64,000 nt of DNA from Ligula intestinalis (GCA_036362985.1 JAYGXS010000003.1:30768552-30832551), one strand, 5' to 3'; positions 32,530-44,339 are shown, numbered from the stretch's first letter. Notes: a model not told the origin generated them from the letters alone. Translations and numbers: made by a program.

Positions 32530-35285
32530 GTCCTATCATTTTTTCCTGCAAAACGGTGGTTATGGAGTTTTGGAGGGTGGAGAAATAGGATAGGCAAAGA
32601 AGGAAAATGTTTAGAAGAGTAAAGTGAAGAAATTTAGTCGAAGTTGTTTCTCCCGGCCGCTGGGAGTAAGTTGTTCCGCGTGTAAATTGAAAGTGTGCGC
32701 GGCTCTTCGCGCCGCTAACTATACTAATCTAACTCCGAAACGGTAAGTTGACGTAGGTGACTTCCTAACCACCATTTCAATTCTTCGGGAAATTCAAAAA
32801 AAATTGCAATTTGCTGATCGGGTTTTTTCGCTATAAGTTAACCGATAATACAGATCAGGAAAACCTACAGATATAAATCAACAACACTTCGAAACACAGT
32901 AAAATAAAAAAACGCTTAGCATTTATTGAGGTATATTCCAATGCATGTCTTAATTTCTCACCCATAAAACCATAGAACCAACGATTTCGTAGGCAAACAT
33001 GCAGAGAGTAGGGAGTGATGAGTGAGTCTACATAAGCTACTGTTGCCGACATCGCCGCGAGTGCTCACCGACAAAGAAGATAAAATCAATGCCAAAAGGA
33101 CGTTTTGTATGACTCTCGCAAATGACAGTTAATCAACCTGGTGTGAAGTTTCATCAATACCAATGATGACTAGAAGGAAAGCAACTTTTCCGTTCGCGTA
33201 TTTTGGTCAAAATATTATCCATACTCCAAACCGCAACTCTCAATTCAATCCTTACTCTACTTTAACCTTAACCCTTACCTTCCTAAAACTTAGCTAAACG
33301 TTTCCTGCATTACGCTTGGCTCTCGGTCCTGCCAAGGTAACCTCATAAGTAATCCCTGTCATAAACCTCAGTAAATATTCAAATCGCAGCACTCTGGGTG
33401 TCATTTTGACAGGAGTATTACATCTGCAATTTTGGACCAGCGACAGTATTTGCAGCTTTATAGACGTTCGCACCTCACTGAGCGCGGTATCGATTTTTCT
33501 GCGACTTTGTTAATTTAATCGATACCACCTAAGTTTGAAGGCAAAGGCTCGCTCATTCACGCCGCCGACAACGTCAGTTTCACTCGGCTATCTCACGCTC
33601 TTCATTGTTTGCATTCTGGCTGGTTAGATGGGACCGCTACGTCTGGCTAATGCAACCGAAGAGAGTTCACTCTCAAAACACACCACAGGCAAGGGGCAAT
33701 TATTCACTCAACTTTCTTTATGTTGACTTTTATGTGTTCTTTGGACCTAAAGCTAACATTTATAACAGGTTTAAATCATTGCCCACGAATATAAAAGTGG
33801 ATGTAGAGGACTGAATATTGGTTCCAAATCAAACGTTCAATGAGAATGGTAGTCCACTCGTAAGCAACTGATTACGATCCTTGCACATTAAGAAGCTGAT
33901 TATTACAGTAAGTCAATATTTTAGAATTGATTGGCCCGACTGCTTACAGTTTGAGTCCATGCAATACCACGTAGCTAAACGCGGCACTTCCATTTCCCCT
34001 GTCGTAGGAATGCAGACAATTTAACAAAGATGGATTCAAGATGTAATGGGAAAGGCAGAATTAATCTCAGCATTTGCGAATTTATGTAGAGGCATGAGAA
34101 CATTCCAAAATGAACTGCAGCCTGTTGCTATCAGCCTGGTGCAGCATCCATTCTAGTGACCGTTTGAACTACAGAAAATACTTATTTTTCTTCACATTTT
34201 TATGCGCTTTTTACCTTGTAGGGTAAATGAAAAGATGGAGCATAATGTGAAAGAGGAGGAGAAAGAGGAGGTTACGTATTCACGAATAAATACTCCAAGA
34301 AGTCGCCCTAATCACCTACGGAATATCCCAAGCCCCCAGCTTGAAAGGCCCTGCAAGCAAATCCCGAAACGTCGGGCAGTTGCATATTTCCAGACAAAAT
34401 GATTGCTTCGCCGACACCCCTTTCGTCCTTTGGGAGTACTGGTGCTGTTTCGTTCGGGGAAAGAACACATGAAAATGGCGGATGACACCTCTGAGGAATT
34501 CAATGCAAGCTTAGACAGCATGATTTATTTGTACAAATAAATCCTGCTGTGTTCGCTTGCTTTAATTTCCTGCTTGGGAAACCTCTAAGGACGTTAGCTC
34601 CTCGATTGCTGCTTGGCCGTAGCCACCCACATCCCGCACGAGAATCCACGATTCAGACAGACTATTCCATCAAGGATCCAGTAAATCAGCCGCAAGTGAT
34701 AATCCGTGGCTTTGACAGTGTTGACGAAAGTGAAAGTTCTCACAATCAAAGTTGTGAAAAGTGAACACTGTGACAGCTGCTGGCGACACTAGCATTCTGG
34801 GAGTTAAATCAACCTGTACAACAAAGAAGTTGAATTATGCACCCGAATCACACAACACAGCACTCTACCACGGATACCCCTTTTCCTTTTAAGTCGTAGA
34901 AAAACCTTCTAGGCAAAGGCGAATTCGCACCTCGCAGCAGAACGGATTCAAATAGTAGGTTATATCTCCCCGATCATTTATATTTTTGGGCAACAGTCTT
35001 TTCTTGCCTGACTCTAGTCCTCCTTCCTATTAGCCACGACGAAATTGAAAGCGGTGTATGGCTCAAACAATACTCCGGCGGAACCACTCAGGATTGACGA
35101 TTGCTCATGGTCCATTTTTCCAACATGCCTACGCTTTTGGTCTCTGCACCGCCTCACCCTCACCTCTGTCTCATTTTCGCTCCCTTGGTACCTGTGCTGT
35201 GTTGTGGGATTCATGCACATGATGCGACTTCCTTGGTGTCAAGTTTAATTTAACTTTTCCAGAACATGTGCAAAGGGAGGAGCGA
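32530..35285. other. intergenic, no recognisable gene
   Basis: Short open frames only. A purine-rich stretch lies at 34245-34275. CGAAACGTCGGGC (34367-34379) resembles the 3' box of the hammerhead-like motifs elsewhere, but no CTGATGA partner precedes it. Confidence 0.35.
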
Positions 35286-35439
35286 ACTGCTCATCAACTG
35301 GTTGAAATTGTGTCGATTCTTTGTGCACTTATTTCTTCATCGCAAATAAACCATAATCTCCTTCATTTCTTGTCAGTGTCTTAATTCAAAGTACCTGGTC
35401 GCGCTCCGAACAATCTGAGTTAGGGATGGGCGCAAAAAT

Positions 35440-35975
35440 TCCGATAGTTAGGATAACCCTTCAGGCGGTGAACGGTAGAGCTGCTGGAAGCAAAAAGGAA
35501 CGTTGTTTTTATTGGTTCACAATGTGGACGACATGTAGCTTGCCGCGAGGAAGATGACTGGTGATTGAGGATGGCGTGGCATCAGTGTCAGTGGTAGTCG
35601 ACGTCGCGGGATTTAAAGCGGGCTAACGTCGGAGTTTTCGCCAAAGTTTTGTTTCGCTGTGTCCGAAGATAGCCGATCAAGCTGGTAGATGAGCGGAAGT
35701 TGCGTTGGCAGCCTGAGCGTAGTCTTAAAGCTCTGGCCTTGGTAGTGTGGGTTCGAAGCTTTTGTAACTTCCAAGCCACCCATTGGTCCGTGCGGCGATC
35801 CGGTTAGTATAGTAGATTGCAGCGCAAGCTTTCACTGCTCTTCTTCTGGGCGAGGTCCTCTCAGGCAGAAAGCTCATCAGGATATCACTGTAGCATTGCT
35901 TTTGTTCTCCGTCACAGGAGAAGTTTGCAGCGATATCTCAGGCGGTGATGTGCACTTGAGCGCAGAAAATGAGTT
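35440..35975 (-). pseudogene. RTE-type LINE C-terminal tail, family RTE-a
   Basis: Minus-strand frames give RRRAVKACAAIYYTNRIAA (about 35865-35810) and then CQRNFRSSTSLIGYLRTQRN within 35779-35588. The first is the conserved VKT-AAIYE-NRIAA block of RTE-a, the second its zinc-finger-like end. The same pair is seen in order at 30500-29900. Upstream RT sequence is absent, so the copy is a 3' fragment, as is typical for LINEs. Confidence 0.75.
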
Positions 35976-36084
35976 TGTGTCATAGTGTTACTCGAATGGA
36001 AAAGATATATTTTGATTGCTATCCAACAAACCTTACTACAACTATTAGCGTACGATGGCTAAAGAAGGCACTACTGCTTTTCAT

Positions 36085-36190
36085 GCTACCACTACAACTA
36101 GTTATTATACTAGTAACAGTAGTAATAATGATATTACTGCCACTTCTATCACTCCTACCTCTAGTGCTAATACTAAGAATATCGCAAAGG
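36085..36190 (+). repeat. degenerate ACT/AGT trinucleotide-rich stretch
   Basis: Loose runs of ACT, AGT and AAT (CTACCACTACAACTAGTTAT, AGTAACAGTAGTAATAATGA). A related stretch lies at 36555-36615. Both are preceded by TTGCTATCCA(A/G)CA. It is therefore either a decayed microsatellite in a dispersed repeat or a local duplication. Confidence 0.6.
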
Positions 36191-36554
36191 TTATTGATGG
36201 GCCAGACTTTACTATGACTTTTGATAATAGAAAATAACCACTGCTGCTGATATAAGTATGATTTCCAGCAGTACTTCATCAACAGGTTGAGATTGTATTC
36301 ACGTACGTGGAATTAGTTTGCTCGTCTTTTTGATAATAAATAAACAGTCGCCTCCTTGATTTCTTCTAAAGATCATAATTTGAAACCTCTGTATCCTACA
36401 GAGTTGAGGTAGGGATCGGCGGAGAAAATGCTTACTGGTAGCTCGGTTAGTCCTCCTATAGGTAAAAGACTTCGTCCAGGTCTCAAGTTACTCGGTTGGA
36501 AAATAGTTCTCTGGTTGCTATCCAGCACACGTAGGTATAAGTAGTGGTGTATAG

Positions 36555-36615
36555 GTACTACTAATATTATAACTACCACCACCACAACTGCTACTGTAAT
36601 TATTCCGACAGCATT
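36555..36615 (+). repeat. second ACT/ACC trinucleotide-rich stretch
   Basis: CTACTAATATTATAACTACC followed by ACCACCACAACTGCTACT. Paired with 36085-36190. Confidence 0.55.
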
Positions 36616-36719
36616 TGCTACCACTCTTGATAAAATCAGAGTATCCACTGCTGTTATTAATGGCATATGTTATCTATCGGAAACAGAAAGGTGGTTATTT
36701 AGCAGGGCGAATGATATAT

Positions 36720-36790
36720 ATGTAAAACAGAAGGCTGCCTGTAGGCAGAACGTTATGTAGGCAAAACAGAGGGCTGCCTATAGACAGGAC
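36720..36790 (+). repeat. short tandem duplication, about 38-bp units
   Basis: Two adjacent units share GCAAAACAGAAGGCTGCCTGT-like sequence: AAAACAG(A)AGGCTGCCTGTAGGCAGAACG and AAAACAGAGGGCTGCCTATAGACAGGACG. Confidence 0.6.
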
Positions 36791-37079
36791 GTGTACTGAG
36801 CACGAGGGCACGGTTCAAGTGGAGAGTCGTGTTGACATCGCGGTGTATATGATGTGGGGTAAGTTTAATAGGCCGAAGGCTGGGCAGTCAGAATAAAGAA
36901 AGGAGAGCTAACCCACTGGCCAGAGGTAACGGTTGGCCAGTCAGTGCAATGAAAGCATGTCCGTGACCCTAACCGGTTCTTGACGCGCTTTTTGTGTGAT
37001 AATGTCCCAACGCTACGGGCGGGCATATACAGCAGTATAAATTATAATACTACTTCGTCCTTTCGGGTTGCGCTCTCAT

Positions 37080-37160
37080 AGCAAATGCCTAAAATGGTGG
37101 AGGGAGGCGTCGTGGCACGCATAGGAGTAGGCTCACGCTACGCCGGCCACCTGTGTCCGA
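37080..37160 (+). repeat. fragment of a GC-rich dispersed repeat
   Basis: GCATAGGAGTAGGCTCACGC and CGCCGGCCACCTGTGTCCGA resemble the reverse complement of 44880-45000, so both belong to one repeat family of unknown class. Confidence 0.4.
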
Positions 37161-37199
37161 TCTCACCCCAGAAATTATTGACTCTGTCCTAATAACGGG

Positions 37200-37420
37200 A
37201 TCGGGCAGGTGAGGGGAGAGCGAGAGATCCATAGATTCAACACATGTCTAATATCATTTAAAATTAATTTGCGAGGAATTCCCTGTCCCTGCACTGCTAT
37301 GCGGTGGAGTACACTGTGGACCTTTTCAAAATCGACGGTCAAACTGCCACAACCGGAAAGTCCAGTGCTCCAACACGGTCCCGGCTGACATCTACGACGT
37401 GGCGTCAACCTGACAGTAAG
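37200..37420 (-). pseudogene. LINE reverse transcriptase motif A relic (minus strand)
   Basis: The minus frame 37423-37175 contains LTVDFEKVHSVLHRIA and GIPRKLILNDIRHVLNLW. This resembles the motif A segment of RTE-like RTs (VDFEKAFDSVHR...GIPxKLI). Only about 60 codons are recognisable and the -AFD- box is altered. Confidence 0.45.
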
Positions 37421-37479
37421 CAAGACTGCCAGAGTTTTGTAATGGAAACGTACATCAAGATTTCAATTTCAGCAACCTT

Positions 37480-37640
37480 GCCCCGCTCTACAAATGGAAG
37501 ATAAACTGACAAATTTGCGAAAGTCACGGAGGTATCAGGCTTCTAACTATTACCGGGAAGACGTTTGCTCGCATCCTACTCTAAAATTGGGTCTCTTCCC
37601 AAAAAGTCCAAGGGCAACGCTTCTTCTCCTCCAAGATTAA
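37480..37640 (+). pseudogene. RTE-a fragment (plus strand)
   Basis: LYKWKIN, then QICESHGGIRLLTITGKTFA and RILL (about 37488-37590) correspond to the LYKRKG...NHRGISLLNIAGKIFARILL block of RTE-a. It lies directly beside a minus-strand RT relic, suggesting nested or rearranged LINE debris. Confidence 0.6.
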
Positions 37641-38345
37641 ACTATGTATCAATTTAAGCAAATGTTGAGCTGTTAGTCAACTGCTTAACTTAATTGCATT
37701 TTATCAAGATAGTAATTTATAAAGGTATTGTGCGTTGTCTAAAATAAAATATTGCCTAAATTATTTCCCGATACACGTTTTCGGGGGACTGTATGCACTT
37801 GGTCGCATGTTGAAATCCCAGCCATTGTGTCCGTCCACCCCGGCTGCGCACAAGGCCAAGATCAATCATACATCCAGCATCAGTGGAAGCTCACACTTGG
37901 GCCAACTTGGGTTTTCCATTCTTCAACGTAAAATATTTTAAAATAAATACGACCTTTACGGAAGTGCCCTGGCTGATATAGTCAGCACCTACGAAATGAT
38001 TTTTGTCTGCCTGTCCAAATATTTTAAGGCTCAATGCTTTTGCTGCTTGGATTTCTCCTTAGCCGAAAACTGGATGTACGAAGCAGTAAAGTAGGGACTG
38101 GAGCATGTTTAAGGAAGCAAACGAAATCCAATAAGACAACAACTTTCCATACCGGAATATTTCACCGCAAACAGATACCGCGGGTAATGTCACGACCAAG
38201 GTATCGGAGACCAACATATTCCAATCGTATACTAGTGTTTAAAAATATTTTGGGCCAAACTTTATAGATGTATTTGCCTAATGTCTGCCTTCTGTTCAAA
38301 CTCACAAACCATATAAATGTAGCAGTGGTGGCATATCATACGTCA
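37641..38345. other. no recognisable feature
   Basis: Spacer; no supported gene. Confidence 0.3.
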
Positions 38346-38349
38346 AGGT

Positions 38350-38770
38350 AGGCCGGAAATGCTGACTGACGCATAGCCTTGTTGGTTAAAAACCACGATT
38401 ACGGGGGTTTAAGTAGTAACTCGTATTACAGGTGTCCTTACGCCAAATTACAAGGGTTATAGAGCACGGGCTATTGGGTTAGGAGGTTGAGCGTTAGAAT
38501 TCGAGCTAATTTAAAAGTTAAACCACGGCGTAGGTACACTCTGAAAATGAGCTACAAGACCCGAGGTCCTTATACCCATGCTAAACCTATTAAGGGTTTG
38601 CAACCCTGATATTTACAAACATAATAAGGCACATACTGCAAAAAATATTGAATTAGCAAATGGCAGAACCTCTGACAGACGCCCACCGTTAATGTGGCAC
38701 TGGCCTTGATTGTAGAATTGAGTGGTTTTGGTGAAGGCAGCGTGTGAAGCGTGTGCAAAAACAGGAAGAA
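38350..38770 (+). repeat. dispersed repeat X, copy 1
   Basis: Shares several blocks in the same order with 40185-40600: TGACTGACGCATAGCCTTGT, GTAGGTACACTCTGAAAATG, TTTGCAA...AACATAATAAGGCA and AATGTGGCACTGGCCTTGAT. It has no coding content and no tRNA-like head, so its class is unknown. Confidence 0.6.
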
Positions 38771-38779
38771 TTATGGACT

Positions 38780-40180
38780 GCAACGTTATTGGTATCTATT
38801 CCCATGCTTTATCATCAGCAGTAAAATCTGAAGTCTAGATTTGAAGAAAGTTACTTAAATTAAAAATGGTACTTAAGATCCCTTTCTACCAAATCCTACA
38901 CAGGATATGCGCATATGGAACGCCAAAAAATCCCTATCTAGGTTAAAAAATGTCACCTATTGGATAACCTGCATCCAATTCCCCTTCCAATAAGGTTCTA
39001 TTCCTCGGGCAGTTCACGTTAGTCAATGGGCTACTGACTAATTCAGGAAGACTCAAGGGGCACATTTAGTCTGCGAAAATTGACATTACAGAAGACTCCA
39101 GTCTGGCGACAGCTCGGTCGTTAAGAGCAATAAATAGTACCTTTCAAAGCTGTACTAAAAACAGCACTTAAAGTATTCAATTAAAAATAACAAATTAAAC
39201 AAATTAAAAATAGCATTACTTTAACGTTGTCAGTAAACAGTTTAATCAGGAAAACATTATCATAACAATAGGAATTTTACTGGGGTAATGTGAAATCGTA
39301 ATTTTTGGCGTAATCAACGAGCATCAACAAATCATTGGTTGGCTTTAACATGGCTTTTCCGGTACGTGGAGTGGTATCTTTTAATTAAATGTGCATTCTG
39401 TTAACGTCTGGATGTCTCTATGCTGTCTGCCATTATAAAATCTTCTTGAAGTCTCTCTCAGGTAACGACAACCTGCTGTAAAAAGTAGTTGCGAATAACA
39501 TCCATGTAGGCTTAGGCTTCTCAAAGTTTGGAAGAATTCCTAAGCAGCCTAAGTTATGTGACCGTGAGAAGAACTTACCAAAGTGCAGGGTATAGTCTCC
39601 GGCCGATATTTTTAGGTCAGTATATTTACGGATAATATTCGTTGCCTTTGAAAATCCTATAAAAACAGGATACTATATAATGTTAAATAAATGTTTCATT
39701 ATAAAAAGAGGAGCAGCATGAAAATAGCCTACATTTAGACTTATTTTTGTCTTCCAATTTCCACCTATTCACCATGAAATCCTCCTTAACAAACACGAGC
39801 TTTGCCGAAGTACATCGGCAGATGACGTTTTCAAGTGCAAATGATATCCGTCTGTCTTTTAGAGTTTTTTCTATGGTGTGATGCATTTCTGCCCAGATGT
39901 GCATACAGAAGAAAAAGAAGTATAAACTGAAAAGTGGTTAGAGAAAGTTGACCGTATCAAACGAAACAATTGCTTTGAATTAATTTTTTACCCGGAACCA
40001 TATAGAATGAGGAATTTCAGAAGCGAGCTACGCGGGGGAGCAAAATAAATCTTCTAGTCCCAGTGTTCCATAATACCCAATACCAAATCTGACAGGCCTA
40101 AGTGTCCAAAGTCTGACTTATATGTAACATCAACTACTGTAATTACATATATGTTTTGGAATATCGCACATTTAGGAGTA
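38780..40180. other. A+T-rich spacer, no recognisable gene
   Basis: Between the two copies of repeat X; only short unrelated frames. Confidence 0.35.
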
Positions 40181-40184
40181 CCGG

Positions 40185-40600
40185 TAATCTCGATGTGTGA
40201 TTGACTCATAGCCTTGTGGGAGTATACCTCTTGAGTATGGCCATTAGATGTAGCCGTGCGTTAAATTCAAACGGCTATAGTGTTTGATTTGGGTGCAAAA
40301 ATTTAGCGCTGGGGTTTGGTTTGAGTTTAATGTAAGAACAAAGCATAGGTACACCCCTGAAATGAACTGCCGGGCCAGTGGTACTTTAGCCAGCGCTAAT
40401 TCTATTTTGAATTTACAAGCTCGATGTTTGCAAATCTAACAAGGCAAATTATGCCAAGAACTCTAATTTTTAAGGGAAAACGAAGGTATGACTGTCGCCG
40501 AGTACCAATGTGGCAGTGGCCTGGAATATTGGATTGTGTGCTTTCAGGGAAGACAACGTGAGCCAAGTGTGGAGAACAGGAATAAGTGCTAACTCTGACA
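40185..40600 (+). repeat. dispersed repeat X, copy 2
   Basis: Partner of 38350-38770. Shared blocks here read TTGACTCATAGCCTTGTGGG, ATAGGTACACCCCTGAAATG, TTTGCAAATCTAACAAGGCA and AATGTGGCAGTGGCCTGGAA. Confidence 0.6.
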
Positions 40601-40964
40601 GAATTTACGTAAATAAAAGCCGAAACCCATCATGCAGCTTGCATGGAGGGCAATAAGACACTGAAATAGGGATCGCCGCTATAAGTATGGGCGATTTATT
40701 CCATAAACGGTGCATTATTTCGTGTTTTTGTGTCAATCCTCAACTAAACCATAACTCTATCATTAACTTGGGCCTCAATCTCCCGGGATTTTAGCGCACC
40801 GTCTCCTGTACGACAGGGAGAGGTCCAAAGAAGAGGACTGTGAGATCGTCGGAGGGCACTCCATATTCATGTAAACTTTCGAACTCCAGCTGGAGGGCAT
40901 CGTCGTAGGTAAATGCGGCAAAGAAACAAGCAAGAGCTATAGGGGGCTAGAGACCAGTCAACTA

Positions 40965-41345
40965 TCAGTAACGCCAGTCCGGACATGACAGTCTAGGGCT
41001 CTGTATGCCGGTGTCAAAACCGATAAAGCGATGCAATGAGATCTCATCGGAGACCCCGGTTTCAATTAATTTGCGGTTCGTCTTGCTTCTGGTGTCAGCG
41101 ATTGTCTTCGTGGTTGCGAAATTAAACTCCTGATCCGATTTGTAGGTGTGGTCAATCACTTGTGGTAATCTGTTAGTCCGTCTGACAGCCAGCTTACGGT
41201 CGTGTTTGCGCGAACTTAGCATGCGTCTAGCCTGTCCTTTGTAAATACGAAGACAGTTAAGCCACGGAATGCGATACACTACATCCCAAATGCTCAAGTT
41301 ATGTCTGACCGTGAAGAAGATGGAGGCCAGAGCTACTTCAAAACT
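40965..41345 (-). pseudogene. Penelope-like element GIY-YIG endonuclease fragment
   Basis: PLEs encode an RT followed by a GIY-YIG endonuclease. The minus frame reads SIWDVVYRIPWLNCLRIYKG, then QARRMLSSRKHDRKLAVRR, DHTYKSDQEFNFATTKTIAD and NRKLIETGVSDE...HRFIGF. This matches the PLE endonuclease pattern (VVYRIPC-NC--VYIGQTGR, then H-H---F-W, then E). The first motif keeps VVYRIP and the second reads YKG. The catalytic Glu region EAW has become ETG. The upstream RT is not recognisable. Confidence 0.75.
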
Positions 41346-41399
41346 GCCGTTCGCCAAGGTTAGATTGCATTGTCTAGTCAGTTATTGTCACATGAGTAT

Positions 41400-42330
41400 A
41401 AAATAGACAGATTGGAAAATGAGGAACATTGCACGGAGAATGAGCACTTGGTTACAGGTGCACGGCTCTATTCGAGGGGGTGACTGCTGTCACTTTGCTA
41501 CTGAATGGGTCATCATTGTTGTTTATTAACGCATAGATTTGGTCATGCAAAGCTTTGTGGATGGAAGTATCGGCCTCGATCTGTCAAATGTGTAGCCAAC
41601 TTTCATTGGTGTGGTTCCGTAAAGGACTTCGTTGTCGTGTACTTTAAAACCAACTCTCATATACGATTTGGCATGATTTACTGTCCCTTGAAGTTCGCCT
41701 AATGGCTGCACCGGGCGTGAATATGCCAAGTCAACAGCCGGTAGGTCATTTACGAATTAATGAATTACTGCCTACCTGTGTCTACGAAGGGTGGAGTATG
41801 CCGCTCCGGCGAAACGCTGGCTTGCTTCTGCAAGTTACTTGGGTGTCTCCTTAGGGCCTAGACGGCGGCTGATCAGATGGTCTATGCCTTTCCCCCCACT
41901 GAAGATACATGGCCACACAAATTGTTTAATTGGTGGCAAAGCATCACTGGTTATCGGTTTGCGTTCAATCATGCATCAAAGGCTTATTCACTTGAGCAGG
42001 CTGCAATGGTTTGAGCCACGCTCAGGATTTATCCTTATGTTGTGTTTTTTTCGAGGTCTGGTTTTTGTAGCAATGGTTTCTTAAGACTCTAACATCATAG
42101 CAGGAAATGTTCAACGTAGTTGTTATAGAAGCAATTGATGGGCTCGGGCGTGCGCTGTCACTGGTACAGTTGAAGCAGTACCTCCTCACCATGGGCGACT
42201 GTTCTTTCTCAGGTTGGATAGTATTCCACTGTAAGCGGTATTTTTCGTCAAAATGTGGTTCTTGACTTCTGCAGAGGTGGTTTTGTTGATATCAGCTATT
42301 TAACAAGCGTCCATAATGGTCGATACAGAT
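41400..42330. other. no recognisable feature
   Basis: Contains short open frames on both strands without family resemblance. Confidence 0.3.
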
Positions 42331-42384
42331 ATATCTTATTCGTTGATGAACGTTCTCCCGACCGCTAGCGGAACTCAGCCATCC

Positions 42385-42620
42385 CGCTCTGCCTGGGGTC
42401 TCGGCAGAGGCCATGGCAGTCGTAGCAAATGGTAATGTGGGCAGATAGTATTGCTGGCAAAGAAAAGGGAAACTGGAATGGCCATTTCTGGCTTATAAGC
42501 CATCATCGGCTAGTCATACGCTGACATTCTTGGCGTCCCACCTGAGCCTCGAACTCGAGACTTCTTTAATCAGAGTCAACCACCCTAACCATTGAGACAC
42601 GAGCTGTTTGTCCGACCGAG
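42385..42620 (-). repeat. tRNA-derived SINE (minus strand)
   Basis: The tRNA-like head is on the right: on the minus strand GTCTCAATGGTTAGGGTGG and a B box TCTCGAGTTCGAGGC. The body (GGCTTATAAGCCAGAAATGG, then CAGTTTCCCTTTTCTTTGCC) matches 990-1080. The left tail, CCCGCTCTGCCTGGGGTCTC (from 42384), recurs at 42676-42700 right after the head, so part of a second copy or duplicated flank lies to the right. Confidence 0.7.
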
Positions 42621-42719
42621 TTAGGTCATGGGATATTCACACTCACCGATGAACGTTCACCGAACACTAACTGAACTCATCTGTCCCGCTTTGTCTGGGG
42701 GTCTCGACAGATATGTCTA

Positions 42720-43230
42720 CGAAATACAGAATACATTCGACGGCGTCAAAATTGTGGGCCGAGGTGACGATCACACGTCAAGGCAGATTGAAGAAGCTTG
42801 GATGTCGACCGACTGTTCGGTTAACCGCCATATATATTTGCCGGTTCCCTACGTTGTGTTAAGAAAATTCTTATCAAAGGATGGTCATGACATGGAAGAA
42901 TATGGGCCCTCAAGCAGTGACCCCCTCAACCGACTTACCCAGGCGGCAGATTACGGCGAGTCGGAAGGAAGCCAAACAAACACCAACACTCTGGCTACAG
43001 CCAGCCCCAACGCACAACAGACAGCGGGAGACGGTTACCAGGCTGCGAGCACGGCCGACGGTTACCAGAGGACAGGCGATGGCGAGACAGGGGGAAGCCA
43101 AATAAACACTGACTCCCTAGGGGCAGACAGTGACAACGCAGAGCGATGCGCGATGGGCAGTTACCAGGCTGCTGGTACGGTGAGCCGTTACCACCCAGAG
43201 ACGCAACCTCTGCAGAGCGGCTCGAACTGA
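42720..43230 (+). pseudogene. Penelope-like element endonuclease C-terminus and repeat-rich tail
   Basis: In the 200-residue frame 42628-43230 the first ~30 codons are SINE-like flank. Then FDGVKIVGRGDDHTSRQIEE, AWMSTDCSVNRHIYLPVPYV and VLRKFL match the end of the PLE GIY-YIG domain (E-AW-S-----NRHI-LP-PY--LR). A low-complexity tail rich in Gly, Thr, Asn and Gln repeats GYQAAST and GSQTNT/GSQINT units. The N-terminal half of the endonuclease and the RT are missing. A hammerhead-like motif follows at 43301. Confidence 0.75.
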
Positions 43231-43300
43231 TTTGGCAGGCTACGCCCGCGGACGAAAGGAGCGGCATGTATCGAGAGCCAGGAGCCAGAGGATTCATGCT

Positions 43301-43340
43301 CTGAAGATGGATAGTCGAGATAACTATTCGAAACGTCAGA
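43301..43340 (+). ncRNA. hammerhead-ribozyme-like motif downstream of a PLE
   Basis: CTGAAGA (43301-43307), a strong stem II (GGATAGT ... ACTATTC, loop CGAGATA), and GAAAC (43330-43334). PLEs are known to carry type I hammerhead motifs in their terminal repeats. The first core box has A where active ribozymes have U (CUGAUGA). The expected GU(A/C/U) cleavage triplet after GTCA reads GAC. The fold is preserved but probably inactive. Confidence 0.55.
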
Positions 43341-43499
43341 CCACAAATATACCTCTCCCGGTGAACACCTTTTTTCCTTCTGACTCACCACCTGGGAATC
43401 GAATTTTCGCTACAATTACAGAATATATCCTTTGAAAAACCTGATTTCTTCTCGTAGTTGAGCATTAGCCGATCACGTTACGGTGGTGCTTTTCTGCCC

Positions 43500-44060
43500 A
43501 TAATACGCAAGTCACCGACGTCCACCCTTCGTTCTCCAAAGCTCGCTGACCCATAGTCGTGTCGTCACAAACAACTGTTACACTGGCGCCTCCGTCCCCC
43601 AAGGCTTTATCTCGCAGTTGCTTCTGGCTGCGTCAACGTCCCCTGTTCTTCGGCGTGCAAGCGAATCCGACAGTTGACCTCAGCTTATTCAGCAAATAAG
43701 CGCGCCTGCCTAAGGGCCACTTGACTAAGACACCCCTCGGCCGATGTAGCAAAGACCTTTGCAGACGACATCCCCTCGGGCTACTTGCAAAATGCCAATA
43801 GCAAACCGCTTGAACTCGCTTCACAGTCATGTAAAAACAGCCGTCACCATCCCACACAACACTCAGTCGATACTCTCAGGCTTGGCTGGACGCAGTCAGG
43901 ACCAGCCCTGGCTTCGTCAGTGGCCACTGCTGCCTGAAACAGCAACTCAGGGTTCTGTATACGATAAGACCGTCATTCTGGTAACTTTTGCCTTTTCCAT
44001 CCAACCTTGGATTCGACTTGATGATTGAAGTGATCTAGACACAACCACGGCTTAGACTCC
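43500..44060 (+). repeat. LTR-like dispersed repeat, plus-strand copy
   Basis: Partner of the minus-strand repeat at 26540-27160, colinear through CACTGGCGCCTCCGTC, GTTCTTCGGCGTGC, AGTTGACCTCAGCTTATT, CTCTCAGGCTTGGCTGGACG and GTGATCTAGACACAACCA. The poly(A)-signal region is altered (GTATACGATAAGACCG). It contains no internal coding sequence, consistent with a decayed solo LTR. Confidence 0.5.
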
Positions 44061-44339
44061 CCACAGTCCCTTCACTGCTTCATAAACTATATCTGCTGAG
44101 GTTCGTTGCGTTTCACTTCCCCTCAGGAATGTTTAAAAGTAGTCTAGAAACACGGCACAGGAGACCTAGGCCAAGGTCTCGGGAGGTAGAGTCCGCCTCC
44201 AAGACACGCAACAGATTACCCATCGACTAATCTAACTGTAAGCTTAAAGGTTTATCGAAATGCAAATATACAACCATCGCATCTTGGCACTCTGCACTGC
44301 TTCCCGGAATTCTCCTGCTCACGTTTATCTACAAATATA

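Noticed and set aside
34367..34379. CGAAACGTCGGGC as another hammerhead motif
   Set aside because: No CTGATGA box or stem II upstream within a reasonable distance.
42881..43297. Alternative frames on both strands over the PLE tail
   Set aside because: Shadows of the GC-rich repetitive tail in the PLE frame 42628-43230.
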